Shown here piece after piece: positions 36,209 to 48,131 of a DNA stretch of 64,000 bases (the first letter of the stretch is position 1; each line of letters starts with the position of its first letter). A program made the position numbers and the translations under genes. The notes beneath the pieces are model-generated. The model was given only the letters and a program-made list of their open reading frames with translations. It did no database searches and was not told the DNA's origin. Source of the DNA: Saposhnikovia divaricata (lineage: Eukaryota; Streptophyta; Magnoliopsida; Apiales; Apiaceae); assembly GCA_036435485.1 (NCBI GenBank), contig CM071600.1, positions 66,089,546 to 66,153,545 on the forward strand, given 5' to 3'.

Positions 36209-36797
36209 TCGAAGTTAATTCTCAGTTCTTTTCAAAATATTCCCTTAATGGAAACCTCATCTCAACCTTTGAGATAAAATTCGAGATAGACTTTATCTCG
36301 AATATTTTGAAGATAGAACTAGGCACACTGGTAACTCGAACTCGAACACAAAGTCGAATTTCGAGATGAATTTCGAGATAGCCAACTCGAAATTCTTCCC
36401 AGACTTAGAATTTTTCAAAAACTTCACTCTGACAGCTTAAGTCGAAATTCAAGTCGAATTTCTAGATGAGTTTCGAGATAGAACCTAACTCGAAATTATG
36501 AAGTTTTTTAATTCTAAGGCCTCTAATTACATGAAAATCATAGGTAAATTCATCTAAAAGTCATGCAATATTTAGAATATTATGAATTTAACTCCCCCTA
36601 TGATCATGCAATCTAACAAGCATAAATTCACAGATTTGTGCTATAAAAGACACTTAAAACACAAGGAATTTATGCAAAAACACACTATATGCAACCTATA
36701 ACAATCATTAATTAGGCATTTTAAAGTCTAAGCACATAATGATTGAGTAGCTTGCACATACAAACATAAACATGGATTTTACAGATTGAAGGTTTTA

Positions 36798-37262
36798 CTA
36801 ACTTGTGTTAAGCATTCCCAATTCACCAACCAATCTATTGAATGTTACTTCATCAAGAGGTTTGGTGAATATATTTGCAATTTGTTGCATTGTGGGCACA
36901 AAATGTAGCTCCACAGTCCCCTCCTCGACATGTTCTCTTATGAAGTGATACCTGATGTCGATGTGCTTGGTTCTTGAGTGATCTACAGGATTGTTGGTTA
37001 TGGCAATGGCACTTGTGTTGTCACACATAATTGGAATTTTCTTGTGCTCCATGCCATAATCGTTCAATTGGTTCCTCATCCACAGTATTTGAGCTACACA
37101 GCTTCCAGCAGCAATGTACTCAGCTTCCGCAGTAGAAGTAGATACTGTATGTTGCTTTTTTACTTTGCCAGGACACCAATCTTCTGCCAAGAAATTGGCA
37201 AGCACCAGATGTGCTTTTCCTATCAATCCTGCAACCTGCATAGTCTGAATCCGAATAGCCAA
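36798..37262 (-). pseudogene. pol: Element C pol, RNase H end after a frameshift
   Basis: Carries the last part of copia RNase H in a different frame from the main pol: STSTAEAEYIAAGSC, CDNTSAIAI, RYHFIREHVEEG and the tail QQIANIFTKPLDE. It overlaps the main pol frame. The junction is at an A-run near 37152, where one extra base shifts the phase just before the STAEAEY block. The stop is TAG at 36798-36800. Confidence 0.88.
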
Positions 37263-40152
37263 TAAGATTAAAACCTGTATCTCTTGGGTACCAAATCCCT
37301 AGATTTGGTGTGCCCTTGAGATACCTAAAAATTCTTTTGACGGCTACGAGATGTGATTCTCTAGGATCCGCTTGGAACCTTGCACATAAACAAGTTGCGA
37401 ACATTATATCGGGTCTACTTGCAGTTAAATAGAGGAGTGAGCCAATCATACCTCGATAGCTTGTGATGTCAACTGATTTACCTGATTTGTCTTCATCAAG
37501 CTTCGTGGCTGTTGCCATGGGAGTCTTAGCTGCTGATGCATCTTCTAGATTATACTTCTTGAGTAAATCTCTTACGTACTTGGATTGACAGATAAAGATA
37601 CCATCTTTTCTCTGACTGATCTGTAATCCAAGGAAGAAGGACAACTCTCCCATCATGCTCATCTCATATTTTTCCTGCATTAGCTTGGCAAATTTCTCGC
37701 ACAAGCGCTCATTTGACGACCCAAAGATAATATCGTCCACATAGACTTGAACAAGTATTAAGTCATTTCTTACAATTTTATAGAACAATGTTTTATCAAT
37801 TACTCCCCTAACAAAACCATTTTCAATTAAGAATAAGGATAGGGTTTCATACCATCGCCTTGGGGATTGCCTGAGGCCATAGACAGATTTGAAGAGAAGA
37901 TACACAAAATCCACATGTTCTGGATCAACGAAGCCAGGCGGCTGTTCCAGATACACTTCTTCTTCTAACTCTCCGTTCAGAAAGGCACTTTTCACATCCA
38001 TCTGGAAAACCTTGAAGTTCTTATGTGCTGCAAATGCCAAGAACATCCTGACTGCCTCAAGTCTTGCAACTGGTGCATAGGTTTCATCATAATCAATTCC
38101 TTCTCGCTGAGAATAACCTTTTGCAACCAAACAAGCCTTGTTTCGTGTTACAAGTCCGTTTTCATCCAGTTTATTTCTGAATACCCACCTAGCTCCAATT
38201 ACTGATATGTTCTTAGGTCGGGGTACCAGTTTCCAAACTTTCTGCCTTTCAAACTGATTGAGTTCCTCTTGCATTGCAATCACCCAATCAGCATCACCAA
38301 GAGCTTCTTCTATTTCTTTAGGTTCAAGCTTGGATAAGAACCCAGAATATAAGGAGATATTAGCCATGTCAGCTCTTGCAGTTCTTCTAGTAGTCACACC
38401 AGCATCTGGATCACCAATAATTAACTCAAACGGATGGTCTCTATTCCATACCCGTTCACCTGGAAATTGTCTTGATGATTCAGCTTGACTTTCTGAGTTG
38501 GGGTGCTGACTACTTTGATTATTTTCACTAACTCCCCCTGAGTTAGTGCCAGCTCCTACAGAACTAGAGTCAACTCGACTCGAGCCTTGAACAGTAGTCC
38601 TTGAGCTGCTATTTACTCCCCCTGAGTTGTTGCCGGTTGGTACTGAAGAAGTCTCTCCTGATCTTGTAGAATTAGCTTGTTCACTAGACTCAGGTTCTTC
38701 ATGTACGCTTGAAACATTTAATGGAACAACCAACTCAGGTTCATCTTCAAGATCTTCTAAGTCCAGATTCTGAAATTTTAGGGACTCAGGTTCACTAGAA
38801 TCTCTTGAAATTGATGAGAGTTTGGTATCGTCGAATCTGACGTTGTAGCTTTCAGTCACTTTTCGATCATTCACTAAGAACACTCTATAAGCTGCCACCA
38901 CATCTGTAGAGTAACCAACAAAGATTCCTTCACGAGCTTTTGCTGCAAACTTGCCTAGATTTTCATCATCTATAAGCACATAGCATTTTGCTCCGAAGAC
39001 ATGAAAGTATTTGATTGTTGGTCTTCTGTTGTTCATTAATTCACATGGTGTCTTTTCTTTATCTTTTATGATCAATGTTCTATTTTGAGTGTAACAAGCG
39101 GTACTCACTGCTTCGGCCCAGAAGTACAAAGGAAGTTTCGAATCATACAACAAAGTTCTTGCTGCTTCAACCAAAGTTCTATTCTTCCTTTCAACTACTC
39201 CATTTTGCTGTGGAGTTCTCGGGGCTGAATACTGACGACGTATTCCCTTAGATACACAGAAGTCATTTAGCACTGCGTTTTTGAATTCAGTGCCATTGTC
39301 TGATCTAATCGTCTTCACAGTAAGTGTTGAAACATTCTCAATTTGAGTGATGTGATCAATGATTAAGAAAGGTACTTCGTCTTTCGTCATTGCGAACAAT
39401 ACCCATGTATACTTGGAGAAGTCATCCACGATTACCAATGCATATCTTTTCCTAGACAGAGATATGACATTCACTGGGCCAAACAAATCCATATGAAGAA
39501 GTTGTAGAGGCTCAGTAATACTAGAAATTTCTTTGATTTTATGCGATGCTCGCTTCGACTTTCCCATTTCACAAGCTTCACAGAGTCCTTTCGGAGCGAA
39601 CTCCATTTGAGGTAGATCTCTCACCAATTCTCGCCTCGCGAGAGCATTCATCATTTTGAAGTTTAAGTGAGATAGCTTTTTGTGCCATAACCAGCTTTCA
39701 TCATCCGAGGCTTTGCTGTAGAAACAGGTGACCTCATTCTGATTTGCTGAATCCATGTCTGCAACAAAAAGATCTGCCTTTCGAACTCCTCTCAAATCTA
39801 GTGAGCCTTCCTTGATGTGAGTGATTGATACACCTTTCTTGTTGAATACAATTTCGTAACCTTTGTCACAGAATTGACTGATACTTAACAGATTGTGCTT
39901 CAGTCCCTCAACATAGGAAATATCTTCTATGATGACATTGCCAGTTTTCAGTTTGCCATATCCCTTTGTCACACCTATGCTGTCATCTCCAAAGGTAACA
40001 TAAGGGCCAGCCTTCATAACCAACTCTGTAAGCAGGGACTTGTTTCCAGTCATATGCCTCGATGCTCCACTGTCTAGCACCCATATAACATTATTTCTAT
40101 TCTGCTTAATGCCCTGCAATGACAGATTGGTTAGACATTCTTCGGAACCCAA
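37120..40152 (-). pseudogene. pol: Element C pol: protease, integrase, RT, most of RNase H
   Basis: A 1010-codon frame. Motifs in order: protease DSGASRHMTG (Asp codon 40072-40074; A and B have DSGCS), integrase zinc region (WHKKLSHLN; CEACEMGK), integrase core (DLFGPVNV; RSDNGTEF; QQNGVVERKNR), a Ser-rich linker, RT (MDVKSAFLNG; YVDD at 37732-37743; MMGELSFFLGLQ) and the first half of RNase H (SDSDYAGC). The frame then shifts and ends KATYSIYFYCGS. The upstream end overlaps gag by 22 bases in a different phase, and TTGCAGGGC lies at 40111-40119. All catalytic residues are present, but one indel cuts off the last 140 or so residues. Confidence 0.92.
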
Positions 40153-42599
40153 CTTTGATTGGGCCCGGCTTTTCGATAAGATCGAGAATCAACAGATTTA
40201 ACAACAGGAGATGCACTTTTCTTAACATTACTAGAGCTTTCGACTATCTCCTTTCCTTTCTCAGACTTGACAGATTTGTCAGTCTTAGGAGAAGGTTTGT
40301 CACTCCTAACTTTAGGAGGACTGACAGTCTTGGCTCTCACATGCTTTTTCTTGATGTTTGAACTAGCAACAGTATTTGAGCATGACTGGCTAGATGCATT
40401 CATTAAATGCACAAAAGTTTGCATGATGTTAAAAGTGCATGGCATACAATTAGGTTGACCACACTGTGCATGATTCTGATGCAGATTATTCATTGTATGT
40501 GTGATAGGCATGGCATGTGCAGCAGGAACATTCATGTTAGCTTTGCATGCATAAGAAAGATGTTCAGTAGATTTACAATGATAACATGCTTTCTTTATTC
40601 GTTCGGCCTTAACCTCTTTTATGCCTTTTTCTTTCTTTCCTTGTTGTTTAACAGCCTTAGCTCCTAATCCCAGTCTAGATTCATCTCTAGGGAAATTGAT
40701 TTTAACTTGTTTGATAGGAGTTATAGGTTGTTCTTTCTGGCGATCTTCCATCTCAATCTCATATCTAGCTATCAATTCAGTCTCTTATTCTTCTATTCTA
40801 GGAACAAGATGTTTGTAGATAGGTTTGACAGCCGATTTAAGAATTCTAGGTGTTTCCTTTTTAAGGTCACTGGAACTAGGGTCAATAGGTGTCTTTCCTT
40901 CTTTCTTAGGAAGGTCAGAATAATCAAGTCCTATACCTACTCCAGTTATCTTCTTAAATGTGTCATTATCTACATACACTTTACTAGCAGCTAGTTTGTA
41001 ATCTTCGCATTTAGTTTCTAACTCAGGTAGTTTGTCCCTAAGACATGCTTCTACTTCTTCCTTAAGGACGAGCTTGTGCTCCAGAGATTTAATAAAGTCT
41101 CTTAGGGAGGTATCTACAGTGCAAGCAGCCTCTAGCTCTTCCACTTTTGCCTCAAGCATTCTGCTTTTGGCAACAAGTGTTTTCTGTTCCTTTTGAGAAG
41201 AGTCTAGACTTTTGCATAACATATAGATCTCTTCGCTAAGAGCCCCATTCTGTTCCTTATAATCATCAATGGACATTTCTACTTTAAGGGTTAGAACTGG
41301 TACCTCTGGTTCCTCTGATGTCTCAGCCATGAGGGCAAAGTTTGCTACATGAGTAACATCTTCCTCATCTGAATCATCCCAAGCTCTTCCTTCTGTCACC
41401 AATAAAGCTCGTTTTCCATGTATTTCCTTCACCAGCGATTCATACTTGCTTTTGAGGGCTTCATATGTCTCTTTTGGATAAGTCTATTTAGGCTTTTTGC
41501 AGTCTGAGGCAAAATGTCCAGCTTCACCACAGTTATAGCATTTGAACTTCATTTTGAAATCCAAAGGAGATTTGTAGCTGGTATTCTTGCCTTTTCCTTT
41601 GTATCCTGACGAACTACCACCACCCCTAGCAGCCCGATAATAAGATGAAGAATTTCTCTGTGGTCGGTTGCTCTTTCTGAATCTCATGTTGCTGAACTTC
41701 CTTGCCATGTATGCCACGACACTATCGTCCATGTTGTCCAGCTCTTCTTGGGTGTAGTAGTCATCATCACTGTCAGATACGCACTCGTCATCATTATCAA
41801 CTTGGTGTGGTGCAAGTGATGATTTAGGCTTTGCTGCAACCATTGCCTTCTTAGACTCTTCCTCATCAGCAACTAATCCTGATGCAGTTTCTTTTCCTTT
41901 TGAATCATTGTCCCATGCTTGATCTTGAAGTGTTTCTAGCTCATAGGTCTTTAATATTCCATAATACTCTTCCAGAGAAGTTGTATGCAAATCTATGGTT
42001 TCTCTTATTGCGTAGACCCTATGTTCAATGCTTTTTGGCTGGTTCCTCAGATATCTCGAATTAGTCTCAACCATGGGGAGAGTTACACCTCTCAGATTCA
42101 AATCCAATACCAACTGACTGAATCGTAGATAGACGTCTGTTATGCCTTCTCCTTTTCGTATTCTAAAGGTGTCATACTCCATCTTGAGTATGAGTGTCTT
42201 GTTGCTTCTAACCTCTGCAGATCCTTCCATGACAACTTCTATCTTGTCCCAAATCTTCTTTGCTGTAGTCAGACCTTTGACTATGTTGAACATTTCATGA
42301 TCAAGAGATTCCGTCAAGGTTTGTCGTATGGCAGTATCATAAGCTATTTGTTCCTTGTCAGCATCCGAAAACTCCGAGGGCTTTTTAGGCTCAGACCGAG
42401 GTGCTATAACCACCCCTCCTTCCGTATGTGCAGGAATAACCACCATAGGAACAAATTTACCCTTGTCAAGGACTTCCAGATATTCAGGGTTAACAGTCTC
42501 TAGATATAGTCTCATTCTGAAAACCCATTCTTCATAGTGATCTCGGTTGAACATTGGGATCTTGAATGCATTTTTAGGAGCCATTTCAATTCTGGTCAC
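40131..42599 (-). pseudogene. gag: Element C gag
   Basis: One frame of about 820 codons with two in-frame stops, TAG at 41484-41486 and TAA at 40785-40787. It starts MTRIEMAPKNAFKI and shows the UBN2-type capsid domain (YEEWVFRMRLYLE; TTAKKIWDKIE), an acidic region, the zinc knuckle CYNCGEAGHFASDC (41499-41540), a coiled-coil stretch (about 40950-41290) and a second knuckle CYHCKSTEHLSYAC near 40550-40600. It ends GPNQSWVPKNV at 40131. The first TAG lies just after the first knuckle. It could be decay or a read-through site giving a short and a long Gag; decay is simpler because other stops exist. Confidence 0.87.
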
Positions 42600-43271
42600 T
42601 AAAAGTTTCTAATTACCCAAGACTAGGCTATGTAGAATATATATGTAGAACTTTTGCCTAAGTCGAAAGTTCTCTAAGTCGAAATTTTGCTCAAGTCGAA
42701 ATCACCAAGTAGAAATTGTCCAAGTCGAAATTCTATGTAGAAATTCTCAAGTAGAAATTCTATGTAGAACTTTTGTCCTTAGAATAATTTTTCTGCAGGT
42801 CACTTTAATATTGAATAAACAATATTATCTCTTTAACACCTTTTGACTTTGAATGCTTTACTCACCTAACCCACCTAACACACGTGCTAGGTACTGAGTA
42901 TGTCTTGTTTCACTTTCGGCCGTGAATAATGCAAATCACAAAGTCCAAAAACACCTTTTTTATTCTTTTACTATTTTTCTGTTTGAAAAGGAGATCAAAA
43001 AGTTGTTGGGTTGTCTTCTTTGATAAGAACAGATGATGAACACTCAAGAACACCAAATATGAAAGTACCCAGATTAATTCACAAAAATTAATTAAAATAC
43101 ACCCAAGCTAAATAATCACACCTGGAGTATTTAAATAATTTTTCGGATGAGTTTTCACTACAAACGAATTAAAGCTCACTTTTCAAGAAAATGAAAAGTA
43201 GATCTAGAAAATGAAAACTCACGATTCTTCTACTCAACACAGGGATCTATGTTTTGTATGTTAAACATATA
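42600..43271 (-). other. Element C 5' leader
   Basis: 670 bases from the PBS to the gag ATG, much longer than in A (47 bases). The part next to gag (42657-42780) is a run of AAGTCGAAA/AAGTAGAAATT words, the same motif as in the spacer and LTR of C. No reading frame of note. Confidence 0.75.
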
Positions 43272-43283
43272 GCTCTGATACCA
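43272..43283 (-). other. Element C primer binding site (initiator tRNA-Met)
   Basis: GCTCTGATACCA on the + strand, two bases from the 5' LTR. Confidence 0.93.
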
Positions 43284-43285
43284 AT

Positions 43286-44341
43286 TGTTAGGTCCAAATG
43301 TGTTGTAGAGGGGGGGGTGAATACAACTTTTCGAATATGAGAAGCAATAAATACGATGCAATAAATGAACACACAGATTCAAGGAATATATGTCTTATAT
43401 ATAACTTGAAATGGTTGCTACAACATTCATTACAAAGTATAACAGAAGTTCAGAGAGAAGTGAATGATACTAAGCTCTGTGAATGCACTCTCTCTCTTTT
43501 TCTTGTGTTTCTCTCAAATATTGCTCTCTAAAAAAAACATTACACAAGTACTTCTATTTATACTACATGTAATCTATGTCCTGTAGTCTTCAAAGACTAA
43601 GATGTACGTGGCCCAATGATGTCCACATAAATCTTGCCTTATCTTGAAAGCTTGGAAATCTGCCAATCAGAAGATGCCATGTGTCATGTTGAAGCTGCAC
43701 TCTAAGTAGAACTTCTACTTTAGAATTTCTACTTAGCCATCTCAATGTTCTAAGTAGAACTTCTACTTAGAAACTTCTACTTGGTCATCTAGAATATTTA
43801 GTACTTAGAAAATATTCTGGTCTTCAACTTGAAACTTCAATGCACATCTTGAACTTGTGATATCTTCATGTCTTCTTTATTCTTCACTAAGCTCTTGAAT
43901 ATGGATCTTTATTACTGACAGAAACTTGCTATCAATGTCCTGACACTTGATGCAACGGTCTGGTTCATAAGTGACTAGTCTTGATAGGGTTTTTGCTTCT
44001 TGAATAAATTACCATATCCAATTAGAAATGTGGCTTTCCAATATTTGCTTTCCTTCTTGTTCACTTGAAATCAATTAGTCTTATTGATACTAATAGTTAT
44101 GATCTTGATTCTTGGCTTTTCAAATCACTGAGGCATGAACAACTTTGACTTGAACTTCTCTCAATGATTTCTTCTTGGCTTGATCATAGTTAACATGTTG
44201 AATTGTATCAATTACCTTGTCTTCATTTAGTGTTGATTTCTTGTGACTTCTTGTTCTTGATTGTCTTCTGGTTAAGTATCTTTTCCTTTAGTTTGAGTTA
44301 CATTAGTTATAGTGTTACAAGTTTACACACTCTGCCTTTCA
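43286..44341 (-). repeat. Element C 5' LTR
   Basis: 1056 bp. It matches 29690-30744 with about a dozen substitutions and one extra G in the G-run. The TATA box copy is at 43554-43562, and the AAGTAGAACTTCTACTT words are near 43704-43785. Confidence 0.93.
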
Positions 44342-44687
44342 ATTGGTCAAAAGTAACTGTCAGATAATAAATGAAAAGAAAATAAGTACAGCCATGATTA
44401 GATATACACGGTTACCAACGGCTATATAAAAAAAATGTATATCAACGGATATAGAATGAACGGTTGAGATACAGTTTATCCGTTGATGACGTGGATAGCC
44501 TGTTATCCGTTGACATGCGAAAATCTAGTAATGTGTTTATACTATCAACGGATAAAAGGATATCCGTTGATAAGCTAATTTTGCCTTAGACAAAATTTCT
44601 GCAGAAAATTTTTCTGAAAGTTTTAACTTTCAAGTAAATCAAACACATTTCTAGCTTCAATGCAGTGAAATCAAATATCACTAGGAA
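44342..44687 (-). other. Element B spacer after pol (upstream part)
   Basis: The duplicated ATTGG, then 340 bases of non-coding B sequence between the C insertion and the pol stop. It holds at least five copies of ATCCGTTGA or TCAACGGAT (about 44432-44575). No frame. Confidence 0.8.
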
Positions 44688-47600
44688 TTATGACAAGTTA
44701 AGCATACCTAGCTCACCTACCAATCTTGTGAATGTGGATTCATCAAGAGGCTTGGTGAAGATATCTGCAAGCTGCATTTCACTTGGCACAAAGTGCATTT
44801 CTACTGTACCATTCATCACATGTTCTCTAATGAAGTGGTATTTGATGTCAATGTGCTTGGTTCTCGAATGTTGCACTGGATTCCCTGTGATGGCAATAGC
44901 ACTTGTGTTGTCACAGAAAATTGGAATCTTCTCAACTTTTAGACCATAGTCAATGAGTTGGTTTCTCATCCATAGAATCTGTGCACAACAGCTTCCAGCA
45001 GCAATGTACTCAGCTTCAGCTGTAGAAGTGGAGACTGAGTTTTGTTTCTTACTGAACCATGAAACAAGCTTGTTTCCTAGAAATTGACAGGAACCTGTAG
45101 TACTTTTCCTATCAACTCTGCAACCTGCATAATCTGCATCTGAATAGCCAGTTAGATCAAAACCAGATTCTCTTGGGTACCAAATGCCAAGGTTTGGTGT
45201 TCCCTTGAGATACCTGAAAATTCTTTTAATAGCTATTAAGTGAGACTCTCTAGGGTCAGCTTGAAATCTAGCACAAAGACAAGTAGAAAACATTATATCA
45301 GGTCTACTAGCTGTTAGGTATAGAAGTGAACCTACCATGCCTCTATAGCTTGAGATGTCCACAGACTTTTCCTTAGTATTCAACTCAAGCTTAGTTGCAG
45401 TGGCCATAGGTGTTTTAGCAGATGTACAATCCATTAAGTCAAATTTCTTTAAGAGATCATAAATATATTTTGTTTGACTTATGAAAATGCCCTCATTAAC
45501 TTGCTTTACTTGAAGGCCAAGAAAGTAAGTTAATTCACCCATCATGCTCATTTCATATATACTTTGCATAAGTTTGGCAAACTTTTTGCAAAGCTTCTCA
45601 TCTGTAGACCCAAAAATAATATCATCTACATAGATTTGAACAAGTATTGAAGAGCCATTAATATTCCTATGAAATAAGGTTTTATCTACTATACCTCTAG
45701 TGAAGTGGTTCTCCAAAAGAAATTGAGATAAAGTGTCATACCAGGCTCTTGGTGCTTGCTTCAAACCATAAAGTGCTTTCATGAGAAGATATACATATCC
45801 TGGAAATTCTGGATCCTCAAAGCCAGGAGGTTGATGGACATAGACCTCTTCTTCCAGTTCCCCATTTAGAATGGCACTTTTGACATCCATCTGATAGACT
45901 TTGAAATTGGCATGTGCTGCATAGGCTAGAAAGATTCTTATTGCCTCAAGTCTTGCCACTGGAGCAAAAGTTTCATCAAAATCTATTCCTTCTTCTTGAG
46001 AGTAGCCCTTTGCCACTAATCTAGCTTTATTCATCACAATTATGCCATTTTCATCTGCCTTATTCTTGAGAACCCATTTAGTACCTATGACACTTCTATC
46101 ATCAGGTTTGGGCACAAGTTTCCATACTTTATTTCTTTCAAATTGGTTTAGCTCTTCTTGCATTGCTAACACCCAATCTGGATCTAGAAGGGCATCTTCC
46201 ACTTTCTTAGGTTCCTCTTGAGACAGGAAGCTACTGTATAGACATTCTGCTTGAGTGGCCCTTCTAGTTTGGACTCTTGAATTTGATTCACCAATGATTA
46301 ACTCAAATGGATGATCTCTAGTCCATTTTCTTGCAGGTGGAAGGTTTGATCTTGATGAGGTTGCTTCATTTCCATGAGCATGATCATGTTGATTTAGCAT
46401 TGAATTTTGACCTTGAGAAACTCCCCCTGAGTTTGTTGTCCTTGCTGAATTATGAAGTTGACTGTCAATGGATGCATCATTTTTCCTGTCGACGGATGCT
46501 TGAGAATCTCTGTCAACGGATGCATCTCTAATAGTGTCAACGGATGTTGCAGAATGACTGTCAACGGATGTTGCAGAATGACTGTCAACGGATGCTTCAT
46601 TTTCAGTGTAAGCATCACTTCTAGTTGGCATAACAGCTCTAGGTGGATCTTTGTGGTCATGATCTTCATTTTCCTCATCATCATCATAGTACATTCTTCC
46701 TTCACCTTCATTCTCAAATTCCAACTTTTCATGGGAACCTTCATCATTTAGGCCTAGAATCTTTTGATCATCAAACACAACATGTACAGATTCCATAACA
46801 ATGTTGGTTCTTAGATTGTAGACCTTGTAGGCTTTCCCTGCTGCATATCCAACGAAAATAGCTTCATCTACCTTTGCTTTAAATTTGCCCAAGTTATCTC
46901 CATGATTCCTTAGCACAAAACACTTACATCCAAAGACATGTAGGAAAGCTAAAGTTGGTTTCTTGTTGGTTAATAACTGATAAGGAGTCATTCCTCTAGC
47001 TTGATTGACCAAGGAAATATTCTGAGTAAAGCATGCAGTGTTGACAGCTTCAGCCCAGAAATATGTTGGTAACCTTGATTCACTTAACATTGTTCTAGCT
47101 GCTTCAATGAGAGTTCTGTTTTTCCTTTCAACAACCCCATTTTGTTGAGGTGTTCTGGCAGCAGAAAACTCATGGACAATTCCATTCTCTTCACAGAAAA
47201 TCTTCATTATGGAATTCTTGAATTCAGTACCATTGTCACTCCTGATTCTTTGTACTTTGTCTTCAGAACCATTGTTTAGTATTCTGAGGTGATTGATGAT
47301 GATTTCACTTGCACAATCCTTGGAGTGCAGGAAGAAGGTCCATGTGAACTTAGAAAAATCATCTACAATCACCAGACAGTATTTCTTCTTTGAAATAGAC
47401 ATGACATTTACTGGACCAAATAAGTCCATATGCAGCAATTGAAGAGGCTTAACAATGGATGACTCTGTCTTGCTTTTGAAGGATGATTTCTTTTGTTTCC
47501 CTAATTGGCAGGCATCACACAGTCCATCTCTGACAAACTCCAATTGAGGGATTCCTCTAGCAAGATCCTTTCTTACCAAATCATTCATAACTTTAAAATT

Positions 47601-48131
47601 CAAATGTGACAGCTTCTTATGCCATAGCCAACTCTCATCCTTACTTGCTTTGCTGAAGAGACAAGTAATGGATTCTGAGCATGCTGAATTGAAGTCAGCT
47701 ATGTAAACATTTCCTTTTCTAAATCCTGTCAATACCACATTGTTGTCTTCCTTGGCAGAAACAACACAGGCTTCTTTTGTGAACTTTACTTCATAGTCTT
47801 TGTCACAAATCTGACTGACACTCAGCAAATTGTGCTTCAAACCTTCAACTAAAGCCACTTCTTCAATGATGACATTATCTTTTGAAATCAGGCCATATCC
47901 CTTAGTATATCCTTTGCTGTCATCTCCAAAGGTAATTCTAGGGCCAGCTCCTTCCTTGAACTCTGTGAGCAGGGTTGAATCTCCTGTCATGTGCCTAGAG
48001 CATCCACTGTCTAGGTACCATAGATTCCTTCTGTTTCCCTGCACACATTTCAAAAACAAAACAAGTTGATTTTGGTACCCAAGCTTCATTGGGTCCTTTC
48101 TTGTTAGCCTTTGACTTTGTACTCTTAGCAT
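44688..48131 (-). CDS. pol: Element B pol polyprotein, unbroken
   Basis: 1147 codons without a stop, the only intact pol here. Order: protease DSGCSRHMTG (Asp codon 48009-48011), integrase zinc region (WHKKLSHLN; CDACQLGK), integrase core (DLFGPVNV; RSDNGTEF; QQNGVVERKNR), a hydrophilic linker with repeated SVDSHSAT/ASVD (46461-46600, encoded by ATCCGTTGAC words), RT (MDVKSAILNG; YVDD at 45621-45632; MMGELTYFLGLQ) and RNase H (SDADYAGC; STAEAEYIA; CDNTSAIAI), ending LADIFTKPL...LGMLNLS. It is probably read from near 48046 (VQGNRRNLWY), since the first 28 or so codons overlap gag in another phase. It may still supply enzyme activity if expressed. TAA ends it; there is no read-through context into the post-pol frame. 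Confidence 0.94.
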   Translation of the reverse strand: MLRVQSQRLTRKDPMKLGYQNQLVLFLKCVQGNRRNLWYLDSGCSRHMTGDSTLLTEFKEGAGPRITFGDDSKGYTKGYGLISKDNVIIEEVALVEGLKHNLLSVSQICDKDYEVKFTKEACVVSAKEDNNVVLTGFRKGNVYIADFNSACSESITCLFSKASKDESWLWHKKLSHLNFKVMNDLVRKDLARGIPQLEFVRDGLCDACQLGKQKKSSFKSKTESSIVKPLQLLHMDLFGPVNVMSISKKKYCLVIVDDFSKFTWTFFLHSKDCASEIIINHLRILNNGSEDKVQRIRSDNGTEFKNSIMKIFCEENGIVHEFSAARTPQQNGVVERKNRTLIEAARTMLSESRLPTYFWAEAVNTACFTQNISLVNQARGMTPYQLLTNKKPTLAFLHVFGCKCFVLRNHGDNLGKFKAKVDEAIFVGYAAGKAYKVYNLRTNIVMESVHVVFDDQKILGLNDEGSHEKLEFENEGEGRMYYDDDEENEDHDHKDPPRAVMPTRSDAYTENEASVDSHSATSVDSHSATSVDTIRDASVDRDSQASVDRKNDASIDSQLHNSARTTNSGGVSQGQNSMLNQHDHAHGNEATSSRSNLPPARKWTRDHPFELIIGESNSRVQTRRATQAECLYSSFLSQEEPKKVEDALLDPDWVLAMQEELNQFERNKVWKLVPKPDDRSVIGTKWVLKNKADENGIIVMNKARLVAKGYSQEEGIDFDETFAPVARLEAIRIFLAYAAHANFKVYQMDVKSAILNGELEEEVYVHQPPGFEDPEFPGYVYLLMKALYGLKQAPRAWYDTLSQFLLENHFTRGIVDKTLFHRNINGSSILVQIYVDDIIFGSTDEKLCKKFAKLMQSIYEMSMMGELTYFLGLQVKQVNEGIFISQTKYIYDLLKKFDLMDCTSAKTPMATATKLELNTKEKSVDISSYRGMVGSLLYLTASRPDIMFSTCLCARFQADPRESHLIAIKRIFRYLKGTPNLGIWYPRESGFDLTGYSDADYAGCRVDRKSTTGSCQFLGNKLVSWFSKKQNSVSTSTAEAEYIAAGSCCAQILWMRNQLIDYGLKVEKIPIFCDNTSAIAITGNPVQHSRTKHIDIKYHFIREHVMNGTVEMHFVPSEMQLADIFTKPLDESTFTRLVGELGMLNLS

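Larger units (their letters stand above)
35077..36797 (-). other. Element C spacer between pol and post-pol frame
   Basis: 1.7 kb without a gene. From about 35637 to 36500 it is made of TTCGAGATAG/CTATCTCGAA and AAGTCGAAATTCGA words in both orientations, including a 55-bp repeat. A CTATATATAC box lies at 35557-35566. The rest (36510-36797) is plain AT-rich DNA. Confidence 0.8.
29690..44341 (-). mobile_element. Element C: Sirevirus-like Ty1/copia retrotransposon
   Basis: The innermost and only uninterrupted element, 14.65 kb, minus strand. LTRs are 43286-44341 (5') and 29690-30744 (3'), with duplication ATTGG. Order: PBS, 670-base leader, gag (two in-frame stops), pol (frameshift near its end), 1.7-kb spacer with TCGA-rich repeats, post-pol frame (one shift and one TAG), PPT. 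LTRs differ at about a dozen sites plus one G-run length change. Gag, pol and post-pol proteins are clearly related to, but well diverged from, those of A and B, so it is a separate family. Confidence 0.93.
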
